This document shows positions 18,248 through 26,368 of a stretch of 64,000 bases of DNA, in pieces. The position numbers and the translations under genes are program-made. Under the pieces are notes generated by a model. That model worked only from the letters and a program-made list of their open reading frames with translations. It was not told the DNA's origin and did not search any database. Location: contig CAWAJW010000012.1 in NCBI GenBank assembly GCA_963782475.1, forward strand, positions 1-64,000, written 5' to 3'. Source of the DNA: CAVQBP01 sp963782475 (GTDB lineage Bacteria; Bacteroidota; Ignavibacteria; Ignavibacteriales; Ignavibacteriaceae). How positions within the stretch are numbered: position 1 is the first letter of the stretch; each line of letters starts with the position of its first letter.

Positions 18248-19192
18248 ATGAGAAGAAGCAGTTCTTTTGCAGCATTAATCTTTATCATAATTTTCGGCAT
18301 TGGCGGTTTAATAGCATATGCAATGTATACAGCCACAGCTAACGCGGAAAGCGCATGGATTGGGGCCATTGCATTTATTGTTGCCCTCTTTGTTTCTCTG
18401 GCGATTAAGGTTGCGGATCAGTGGGAAAGAGTAGTGATATTGCGGTTAGGTAAATTCCGGTCCCTCAAAGGACCGGGACTGTTTTTCATTATCCCGGTCA
18501 TCGACGCTATACCCTACTGGATTGACACCCGCGTAATCACAGCTTCTTTCAAGGCAGAGAAAACACTAACCAAAGATACCGTACCGGTGGATGTAGATGC
18601 GGTTCTATTCTGGAAAGTAATAGACCCAAAAAAGGCAGCCCTGGATGTAGCCGACTATCAAAGCGCTATAAGTTGGGCTTCTCAAACAGCTCTGCGTGAT
18701 GTCATTGGCAAAACCATGCTTTCGGATATGCTGGAAGGCAGGGAAAAGATTAGTAATGAGTTACAGAAAATTATTGATGAACGTACCGAGCCATGGGGCA
18801 TTAATGTTATTTCTGTTGAAGTTAAGGATGTACTGATTCCCCCTGCCCTCGAAGATGCGATGTCGATGCAGGCGCAAGCAGAAAGAGAACGTCAAGCCAG
18901 GGTAATTCTTGGAGATTCGGAAAGACAGGTGGCAGAAAAATTTGAGGAAGCTGCCAGGACTTATACAAATAATCCGGTGGCATTGCATTTAAGGGCGATG
19001 AATATGCTGTATGAAGGTTTGAAGCAAAACTCAACAATCGTAATTGTACCCAGCTCAGCCGTGGATACCATGCAGCTTGGCGGCATAGCCGGGTTAACTG
19101 CATTGACAATGGGAATCGGTCAGGATAAAGCGAATAAAGAGAAGGAAAATCAGATAAAAAAAGAATTCCATGGCAACGGTGATTCAATTTAA
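18248..19192 (+). CDS. SPFH/stomatin-family protein (slipin)
   Basis: The 314-residue protein has two N-terminal hydrophobic segments (about 8-30 and 37-58) and a full SPFH (band 7) domain starting DQWERVVILRLGKF with FIIPVIDAIPYWIDTR. A helical tail follows with AMSMQAQAERERQARVIL. Slipins form membrane-bound oligomers that organise membrane microdomains and often regulate proteases or channels. No NfeD-type partner gene is adjacent. A weak ribosome site (GAGGTAATCAAA) precedes ATG 18248. It lies 91 nt after glgP in the same direction. Confidence 0.9.
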   Translation: MRRSSSFAALIFIIIFGIGGLIAYAMYTATANAESAWIGAIAFIVALFVSLAIKVADQWERVVILRLGKFRSLKGPGLFFIIPVIDAIPYWIDTRVITASFKAEKTLTKDTVPVDVDAVLFWKVIDPKKAALDVADYQSAISWASQTALRDVIGKTMLSDMLEGREKISNELQKIIDERTEPWGINVISVEVKDVLIPPALEDAMSMQAQAERERQARVILGDSERQVAEKFEEAARTYTNNPVALHLRAMNMLYEGLKQNSTIVIVPSSAVDTMQLGGIAGLTALTMGIGQDKANKEKENQIKKEFHGNGDSI

Positions 19193-19278
19193 AATAAATA
19201 ATTGTGATTGAAAAAGAATCATAAACATTAACTGAAATTTATTTGGTAGATGTAAACAGTAAAGTACAAGGAAATAAG

Positions 19279-19902
19279 ATGAAAGGGAAAAAAAGTATCA
19301 AGTATTTGTTTCTAGATATCGGCGGCGTTTTGCTTACCGACGGGTGGATTTACGAGTTCCGAAAACTGGCAGCTAAGAAGTTCAACCTCGATCTGGAAGA
19401 GTTTGAAAAAAGGCATAACCAATCATTCGACACCTTCGAAGAGGGCAAGCTAACAATTACAGAATACTTGAACAGGGTTGTGTTTTATGAGAAACGGCCT
19501 TTTACTCCGGCGCAGTTTAAAAAATTTATGTTAGACCAATCGAAGCCGTACCCCGAAATGATCGGGTTGATCCGCCAGCTTAAGGCACAGTACGGATTGA
19601 AGATTATCGTTTTAAGTAATGAAGCCCGTGAGCTTAATGCTTACCGCATACGAAAATTCAACCTAAATGAGTTCGTCGATTTTTTCGTATCGTCTTGCTA
19701 TGTCCACTTGCGAAAGCCGGATGAGGAGATATTCCGGCTTGCATTGGACATAACCCAGGCACCCGCACCGCAGGTAGTTTATATAGAAAACACACCGATG
19801 TTCGTCAAGATAGCGGAGGGATTAGGGATTAGAAGTATTCTTCATACTGATTGCAAGTCCACGCGTGCTATGCTAGCCTCCTTTGGATTGGAGACTACAT
19901 GA
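19279..19902 (+). CDS. HAD-superfamily hydrolase
   Basis: The 207-residue HAD hydrolase of the IA/YihX-like group has motif I FLDIGGVLL (nucleophile Asp), motif II in IIVLSNE, and the motif III Lys in HLRKPDEEIF, followed by QVVYIENTP. YihX-type enzymes dephosphorylate sugar phosphates; in a glycogen cluster, glucose 1-phosphate is a plausible but unproven substrate. I chose ATG 19279, which has AAGGAAATAAG just upstream, over the TTG at 19243. It precedes the permease by about 40 nt. Confidence 0.8.
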   Translation: MKGKKSIKYLFLDIGGVLLTDGWIYEFRKLAAKKFNLDLEEFEKRHNQSFDTFEEGKLTITEYLNRVVFYEKRPFTPAQFKKFMLDQSKPYPEMIGLIRQLKAQYGLKIIVLSNEARELNAYRIRKFNLNEFVDFFVSSCYVHLRKPDEEIFRLALDITQAPAPQVVYIENTPMFVKIAEGLGIRSILHTDCKSTRAMLASFGLETT

Positions 19903-19942
19903 TGACAAACCGGTTATCTATAATGCAAGAGACAAAATAATT

Positions 19943-21236
19943 ATGAGCAAAGCAGGCAAGGGCAAGCTTGGGTTTTGGGCAGTAGTGGCCATCGGAGTCG
20001 GCGGAATGGTTGGCGGCGGAATTTTTGCGGTTCTGGGGCTGGCCGTTCAACTTGCACACGGCGGCACACCGGAGGCATTTGCTCTGGCAGGTGTTGTTGC
20101 GCTGTTAACAACATATTCCTACGCAAAACTCTCAGTCGCATACCCTAGCCGCGGGGGAACGGTTACGTTTCTGGACCGAGCATTCGGAGCAGGTATGTTA
20201 ACCGGGAGTCTGAACGTGCTGTTATGGTTAAGTTACGTGGTGATGATGTCGTTATACGCCTTTGCGTTTGGCAGTTATGGATCGACCTTTTTACCGGCTG
20301 CCTGGCAGGCAACCGGCAAACATGCACTTATCAGTCTCAGCGTGATTTTGATTGCCGGACTGAACCTGCTAAGCGCCGAAGTAATCGGCAAAGCAGAAAA
20401 TTGGATTGTGGGATTGAAAATAGCGATTCTGCTATTTTTTGTCGGCGTAGGGTTTGCCGGTATCCATCTCTCCCGTGTTGCGACGGGCTCATGGTCCTCT
20501 TCTCTGCAATTGGCCGCTGGGGGGATGATCATATTTCTTGCGTACGAAGGATTCGAGTTAATTGCCAACACAGCGCATGATGTACGGGATGTAGCCCGGA
20601 CTCTGCCTCGCGCGTATTTTACTGCGGTCGGATTCGTATTAGCTTTGTATGTACTGGTATCTCTGGTCACCGTGGGTAATCTCCCGGTGGAGAAGATCGT
20701 AGCAGCCAAAGATTACGCGTTGGCGGAAGCGGCGCGTCCTTTTCTCGGGCAGACCGGTTTTACGCTTATCGCGATTGCAGCAATGTTATCAACAGCTTCG
20801 GCAATCAATGCAACTCTATATGGCTCGGCTCGGTTGAGTTATTGTATTGCAGCGAGACGGTGAATTGCCGGCAATCCTTGAACGGAAAGTCTGGGGTGAG
20901 CCTGTGGAAGGAGTGTTAATCACCGCCGGTCTAACTCTGTTCGTCGCTAACGTATTTGATCTGACCAGCATTTCTACATTAGGCAGTGCTGGTTTTCTAT
21001 TGATATTCGCCGCCGTGAACACCGCTAACGCGCGGAAGGCATCACATACGAAAAGCCGCGGCTGGATTTCAGCAGCCGGAGCCGTCGCGTGTCTGGTAGC
21101 ATTGGCCGCATTGGTTTGGCAAACCGCACAAACCGGACCTATGAAGTTGTGGGTGCTGGCAGCAATGATAGTGCTTGCGGTGATCATCGAGGGTACATAC
21201 AGACTGACAGAACGGGAGATACATCTGCATGAATAA
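19943..21236 (+). pseudogene. APC-superfamily amino-acid permease, frameshifted
   Basis: The protein opens with the APC signature VVAIGVGGMVGGGIFAVLGLA and has about ten helices in the first frame, which ends at 20863 after ARLSYCIAARR. The expected continuation, RDGELPAILERKVWG, is in the next frame to 21236, so one extra base near 20850-20855 breaks the gene. Joined, it is about 430 residues, the family norm. ATG 19943 is preferred over a TTG at 19883 that would overlap the HAD gene. Its stop overlaps the acetate kinase start (ATGAATAA), suggesting translational coupling. Substrate unknown. Confidence 0.8.
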
Positions 21237-22452
21237 AATATCGATCCATCGATCCCAAGACACACCGCTTTTACTAACGATCAACGCTGGCTCGTCAAGC
21301 ATCAAGTTCGCTCTGTATCAGTCTGGCAAATCTTTGAAAAAAAGTTTTAACGGAAGTGTTGACCGTATCGGTTTGCCGGGTACAAATTTAACTTTCAGCG
21401 AATCAGAAGGGAAACAGGAAGACAGCCTAATTCTTGAATCCTCCGATGCCAGATCGGCAGCAAATTTTCTGATTGATTGGTTAGAGGAAAAAATAGATTT
21501 CTCTTCGATCAAAGGAATCGGACATCGAGTTGTTTTCGGTTTGAATCATACAGAACCAGAGTCCATTACACAGGAATTAGTGAACGAACTTCATCGCATC
21601 AGCCCGTACGACATGGATCATCTGCCTGCCGAGATTGAATTGATCGAGGCGATGCATCAGCGTTATCCTAAAATACCGCAAGTGGCTTGTTATGATACGT
21701 CATTTCACCATACCATGCCGCGTGTTGCCAAAGTCTTGCCTATCCCCCGCCGCTTCGAAGCATTGGGAATCCGGCGATACGGTTTTCATGGTTTGTCCTA
21801 TTCGTATCTCATCGAAGAACTCGATCGTATTGCCGGTACAAAAGCAGCACACGGAAGAGTGGTTCTAGCTCATCTAGGTAGCGGTGCAAGTTTGGCCGCC
21901 GTCAACAACGGAAAGAGCATTGATACGAGTATGGGCTTTACACCTGCCGGAGGACTTACTATGGGCACCCGGCCAGGTGATTTAGATCCGGGAGTTGCAT
22001 GGTACATGATGAAGTCGGAGAATCTCACACCCACACAGTTCAATAAAATAATAAATCATGATTCCGGTCTTCTCGGTATTTCCGAAACCAGTTCCGACAT
22101 GCACGATTTGCTCGCAAAGGAAACAGATGACGTTCGTGCTGCGGAAGCAGTGGAGTTATTTTGTTACCAGGCGAAGAAATGGATAGGAAGTTTTGCCGCT
22201 GTACTCGGCGGATTAGACACGCTGGTTTTTGCCGGCGGTATCGGTGAAAAAAGCCCGGTCATCCGCTCACGCATTTGCAAAGGATTGGAATTTCTTGGAA
22301 TCGAGCTTGAGGAAAAACAAAACTCAACTAACGCTCCGGTTATCTCAACAAATACCGGCCGGGTCTCTGTTCGTGTCATTCAAACCGACGAAGAACAGAT
22401 TATAGCGAAAATAGTAATCCAAATCTTAAAGCTTGATTCCGAAAAGGAGTAG
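21229..22452 (+). CDS. ackA: Acetate kinase
   Basis: The 407-residue enzyme makes ATP from acetyl phosphate, giving acetate. Family signatures are complete: LTINAGSSSIKFALY at the N-terminus, ACYDTSFHHTMP, RRYGFHGLSYSY, the nucleotide-binding HLGSGASLAAV and MGFTPAGGLTMGTRPGDLDPG. The ATG overlaps the permease stop by 8 nt. No phosphotransacetylase gene is adjacent, whereas a phosphoketolase, which makes acetyl phosphate directly, follows one gene later; the two are often paired. This points to substrate-level ATP synthesis from sugar phosphates. Confidence 0.96.
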   Translation: MNKISIHRSQDTPLLLTINAGSSSIKFALYQSGKSLKKSFNGSVDRIGLPGTNLTFSESEGKQEDSLILESSDARSAANFLIDWLEEKIDFSSIKGIGHRVVFGLNHTEPESITQELVNELHRISPYDMDHLPAEIELIEAMHQRYPKIPQVACYDTSFHHTMPRVAKVLPIPRRFEALGIRRYGFHGLSYSYLIEELDRIAGTKAAHGRVVLAHLGSGASLAAVNNGKSIDTSMGFTPAGGLTMGTRPGDLDPGVAWYMMKSENLTPTQFNKIINHDSGLLGISETSSDMHDLLAKETDDVRAAEAVELFCYQAKKWIGSFAAVLGGLDTLVFAGGIGEKSPVIRSRICKGLEFLGIELEEKQNSTNAPVISTNTGRVSVRVIQTDEEQIIAKIVIQILKLDSEKE

Positions 22453-22457
22453 AACTT

Positions 22458-22490
22458 ATGAAAATTAATTCCAAGTCGAAATATGGATAG
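22458..22490 (+). other. Ten-codon ORF in front of yihY
   Basis: The strong ribosome site AAAAGGAGTAGAACTT serves ATG 22458, which encodes MKINSKSKYG and stops at TAG 22488. The stop overlaps the yihY ATG at 22483 in another frame. It may be a short leader peptide coupled to yihY, or the true yihY start broken by a frameshift. Confidence 0.4.
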
Positions 22491-23340
22491 CATGTCGCCT
22501 TTATGGAATGAAAGTAAGTATGGTCATGGGATCAGACGAGTTTGGAAGATTCTTATTATTGCGTTCAAAAAATTTCTTCGTATTGACGGAGTACAGTGGG
22601 CGGGTTCTTTCTCCTTCAACATGTTCTTCTCCCTGTTTCCGATAATCGTCCTCTTCGTTACTATTGCTTCGACTTTTATAGACAGAGACCGGGCCGGGAA
22701 AGTTATAATTACTTACATAGAAAACTTTGTTCCGATTAGCGGTGAAATGCATACCTATATTTTTGATACCATCGCTGGTGTTGTTAAAGCGCGTGAGCAG
22801 GCGGGTGCTGTTGCGTTTGTCATCCTAATCTGGGCGGCACTTCAATGTTTTATTACCCTCATCGTTGCAACCAATCGCGCATGGGGAACCACATTGGACA
22901 AAAGTTGGTGGCGTCTGCCTTTAAAAAGCTTGGTGCTGTCCGGCACCACAGCAGGTATGGTTCTGCTGGGCATGGTACTTCCGGTAATGATGAGAATAGT
23001 TAAGAATTGGTTCTTTGCAGCAAATGAATTCAGTTCCCGACTGTATGACATAGGAAGCTTTTTTATCCCGTTACTTCTGGCTTTTTTTGGTCTGAGCTTT
23101 TTTTATATGATCGCACCGCTCAAGCATACCCGGTTTGCCGCAGTCTGGATCGCTGCTCTGTTCTCTACAATTCTTTTGCAAGTGAGCGAAAGTCTGTTCG
23201 AGATCTATCTGCGAAACTTCGCTACGTTGAACGCCGTCTACGGGACGTTCGGCGGAATCATGGCATTATTGCTATGGATTTATCTTTGCGGGTGCATTTT
23301 CATCTTCGGAGCCTGCTTGTGTGCTGCTAAAGTAGAATAA
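22483..23340 (+). CDS. YihY/UPF0761-family membrane protein
   Basis: The 285-residue polytopic protein matches YihY (once mislabelled ribonuclease BN). It has about six helices and the blocks GSFSFNMFFSLFPIIVLFVTIAS and NAVYGTFGGIMALLLWIYL. Function is not established. ATG 22483 is weakly supported: the good ribosome site lies before ATG 22458, which opens a ten-codon frame that overlaps this start. The gene sits between ackA and the phosphoketolase. Confidence 0.85.
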   Translation: MDSMSPLWNESKYGHGIRRVWKILIIAFKKFLRIDGVQWAGSFSFNMFFSLFPIIVLFVTIASTFIDRDRAGKVIITYIENFVPISGEMHTYIFDTIAGVVKAREQAGAVAFVILIWAALQCFITLIVATNRAWGTTLDKSWWRLPLKSLVLSGTTAGMVLLGMVLPVMMRIVKNWFFAANEFSSRLYDIGSFFIPLLLAFFGLSFFYMIAPLKHTRFAAVWIAALFSTILLQVSESLFEIYLRNFATLNAVYGTFGGIMALLLWIYLCGCIFIFGACLCAAKVE

Positions 23341-23405
23341 GCTTACTGCCGGTGGAGAAGAGCTGAAGTGTTAATCAAATTTAAAACTTAATATTGAGGA
23401 GATTA

Positions 23406-25886
23406 ATGATCATGAAAACAAAAAAAATGTCTGAAAAGAAATTACAAAAAGAGGTACTTGAAGGGTTTGAAGAAAACATTGTAACTGTGGCAAAAAAGCC
23501 GGATATAAAAGATAATCCATTATCGCTGGAACTTATGCGAAAGATGAATGCCTATTGGCGCGCTGCCAACTACCTGTCGGTTGGACAGATTTATCTTTAT
23601 GACAACCCTTTATTAAAGAGGCCGTTGAAGTTGAAGCATGTGAAACCCCGGCTTCTTGGGCATTTCGGAACAACGCCCGGACTTAATTTTATTTATGTCC
23701 ATCTCAATCGTATCATTAAGAAGTACGACCTTAATATGATATATGTTATCGGGCCGGGTCATGGTGCACCCGGAATAGTAGCCAATACCTATCTGGAAGG
23801 AACATACAGCGAGATTTATCCGAATATAACCCAGGATGAAGAAGGAATGGAAAAATTGTTCACACAATTTTCCTTTCCGGGAGGTATTCCCAGTCATGTT
23901 GCACCGGAAACACCTGGCTCTATTCATGAAGGCGGAGAACTCGGCTACTCTTTATCGCACGCTTATGGCGCAGCGTACGATAATCCCGACCTGATAGTCA
24001 CATGCATTGTTGGCGACGGTGAGTCTGAAACCGGGCCATTAGCAACCAGTTGGCACTCTAATAAATTCCTCAATCCGGTTTGTGATGGCGCTGTACTGCC
24101 TATCCTGCATTTGAACGGTTACAAGATAGCCGGACCAACTGTTCTGGCACGCATCAGTCACGAAGAATTAGATCAGCTCTTCCGCGGTTATGGTTACAAT
24201 CCGTATTTTGTTGAGGGAGACGATCCTGACAAGCTTCACCAAAATTTGGCAGCCACTCTTGATACTGTAATTGCCGAGATTAAGGAGATACAAACAAAAG
24301 CGCGAAACAGGGGCTTTAAGGAAAGACCGAAGTGGCCCATGATTATATTCCGTACTCTTAAAGGATGGACCTGTCCTAAGGTGGTGGATGATCTGCCTAT
24401 CGAAGGTACATTCCGTGCACACCAGGTACCGATCACAGACTTTGTGAAAAAGCCTGAACATTTGAAAATTCTTGAACAATGGATGAAAAGCTATAAAGCT
24501 AAAGAATTATTTGATAAAAACGGCAGACTTATTCCGGAACTTGCCGAACTGGCACCTAAAGGGGAACGCCGAATGGGAGCTAACCCGCATGCCAACGGAG
24601 GACTACTTCTTAAAGAATTGAAAATGCCGGATTTTCGTGATTACGCTTTAAAGGTAACTAATCCAGGTACTGTTGAAGGAGAAGCCACGCGTGTTCAGGG
24701 TGAGTTCATCCGCGATGTAGCGAAACTTAACCAGACAAACTTCCGCGTTTTCAGTCCTGATGAAACATCTTCGAACCGATGGGGAGATGTATTCGAAGTA
24801 ACAAACCGTTGTTCAACTGCGGAGTTAATTCCAATTGACGACCATGTTGCACCCGATGGGCGTGTGATGGAAATGTTGAGCGAACATCAGTGTGAAGGTT
24901 GGCTCGAGGGTTATTTACTTACCGGCAGGCACGGCTTCTTTTCATGTTACGAAGCCTTCATCCATATCATTGATTCGATGTTTAATCAGCATGCCAAGTG
25001 GTTAAAAGTAGCGCACGGTATTCCATGGCGCAGTCGTATTGCTTCTTTGAACATTTTACTTTCATCTCACGTTTGGCGACAGGATCATAATGGATTTAGT
25101 CATCAAGATCCAGGGTTCATAGACCACGTAGTAAACAAGAAGGCGGATGTTATCCGCGTTTATTTACCGCCGGACGCAAATACATTGCTGTCGGTAACCG
25201 ATCATTGTTTACGAAGCCGCGATTATGTAAATGTTATTGTCGCCGGTAAACAGCCTATGCTGCAATGGATGGATATTGATTACGCAGTTAAACATTGCAC
25301 AGCGGGACTTGGTATATGGGAATGGGCAAGTAACGACAAAGGAGAAGAACCCGATGTGGTTATGGCATGCTGCGGAGATGTTCCTACCCTGGAGACAATA
25401 GCAGCCGTTGAAATCCTAAGACAGAACTTTCCTGAACTTAAAGTCAGGGTCATTAACGTTGTAGACCTTATGACGCTTCAACCGAAAAGCGAGCATCCGC
25501 ATGGACTCAGCGATAAGGATTTTGATACACTCTTTACAAAAGACAAACACGTTATTTTTGCCTTCCATGGTTATCCTCTTCTGATCCATCGTTTAACATA
25601 TCGACGATCCAATCAGGAACGGTTTCACGTTCGCGGGTATAAGGAAGAAGGAACTACAACCACACCATTTGACATGGTAGTGTTGAACGAGTTGGATCGT
25701 TTCCATCTTGTCGGCGATGTTATTGATCGAGTACCTGGATTGGGTTCACGGGCAGCTTACGTCAAACAGTTCTTGCGCGATAAGCTTTTGGATCACAAGA
25801 AATATATAAACAAACACGGCGAGGACATGCCGGAAATTAGAAATTGGAAATGGAATAGTCACAATAACAACGGAAGAAAATCATGA
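23406..25886 (+). CDS. xfp: Phosphoketolase (xylulose 5-P / fructose 6-P)
   Basis: This thiamine-diphosphate enzyme of about 826 residues cleaves xylulose 5-phosphate and/or fructose 6-phosphate to acetyl phosphate plus glyceraldehyde 3-phosphate or erythrose 4-phosphate. Visible signatures include GPGHGAPGIVANTYLEG, SFPGGIPSHVAPETPGSIHEG, the cofactor loop VGDGESETGPLA and LTGRHGFFSCYEAF. Start: GAGGAG at 23396-23401 is 4 nt from ATG 23406 and 10 nt from ATG 23412; either could be used. The 3' end overlaps the hpf-like gene by ATGA. Together with ackA it forms a short ATP-yielding bypass. Confidence 0.95.
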   Translation: MIMKTKKMSEKKLQKEVLEGFEENIVTVAKKPDIKDNPLSLELMRKMNAYWRAANYLSVGQIYLYDNPLLKRPLKLKHVKPRLLGHFGTTPGLNFIYVHLNRIIKKYDLNMIYVIGPGHGAPGIVANTYLEGTYSEIYPNITQDEEGMEKLFTQFSFPGGIPSHVAPETPGSIHEGGELGYSLSHAYGAAYDNPDLIVTCIVGDGESETGPLATSWHSNKFLNPVCDGAVLPILHLNGYKIAGPTVLARISHEELDQLFRGYGYNPYFVEGDDPDKLHQNLAATLDTVIAEIKEIQTKARNRGFKERPKWPMIIFRTLKGWTCPKVVDDLPIEGTFRAHQVPITDFVKKPEHLKILEQWMKSYKAKELFDKNGRLIPELAELAPKGERRMGANPHANGGLLLKELKMPDFRDYALKVTNPGTVEGEATRVQGEFIRDVAKLNQTNFRVFSPDETSSNRWGDVFEVTNRCSTAELIPIDDHVAPDGRVMEMLSEHQCEGWLEGYLLTGRHGFFSCYEAFIHIIDSMFNQHAKWLKVAHGIPWRSRIASLNILLSSHVWRQDHNGFSHQDPGFIDHVVNKKADVIRVYLPPDANTLLSVTDHCLRSRDYVNVIVAGKQPMLQWMDIDYAVKHCTAGLGIWEWASNDKGEEPDVVMACCGDVPTLETIAAVEILRQNFPELKVRVINVVDLMTLQPKSEHPHGLSDKDFDTLFTKDKHVIFAFHGYPLLIHRLTYRRSNQERFHVRGYKEEGTTTTPFDMVVLNELDRFHLVGDVIDRVPGLGSRAAYVKQFLRDKLLDHKKYINKHGEDMPEIRNWKWNSHNNNGRKS

Positions 25887-26251
25887 ATATCCATATAAAT
25901 ACAGGTCATAATATTAAAAGCAATAAAACTCTAATTGCAAAGTTCAGCAGTATGATTGAAAGTTCGTTAAGTCGAATGAGTGATCACATTACCAATGTGG
26001 AAATCCATCTAAAAGATGAAGATGGTAATAAAAATGGAAAGAACGACAAACGCTGCATGATTGAAGCACGCTTAGAAGGACGCAAGCCAATCGTTGTCAC
26101 TGATCATGACTCAACCTTGAACCAGGCTCTTGAAGGCGCTATCGATAAATTAATAAATATGATAGAAAGCATCCATGGACGTCAAAGCGATCAAAGGAAT
26201 CATAATCCCGAACAATCTAAGCCTGAGCTGCAATTTCCGGATGAGAAGTAA
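25883..26251 (+). CDS. HPF/RaiA-family ribosome hibernation factor
   Basis: The 122-residue protein shows the HPF/RaiA (sigma-54 modulation) fold: an initial strand MNIHINTGHNI, the first helix with SSLSRMSDHITNVEIHLKDED, a basic CMIEARLEGRKPIVV strand and DSTLNQALEGAIDKLINMIE. These proteins bind the 30S decoding centre and inactivate ribosomes under energy stress. The C-terminus is a short polar tail without the dimerising domain of long HPF. ATG 25883 overlaps the phosphoketolase stop (ATGA), so the two are coupled: acetyl-phosphate generation and ribosome shutdown on one transcript. Confidence 0.85.
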   Translation: MNIHINTGHNIKSNKTLIAKFSSMIESSLSRMSDHITNVEIHLKDEDGNKNGKNDKRCMIEARLEGRKPIVVTDHDSTLNQALEGAIDKLINMIESIHGRQSDQRNHNPEQSKPELQFPDEK

Positions 26252-26368
26252 GCGTTTCATTTGCAAGTCTACGCCCGATAAATTAACGAACTTCAAGGTC
26301 AATCCACAAAAAAAAATTGTGCCGCCTTCAGGTTTTTGAAAATTGAAAACATTATAAGAGATAACATC

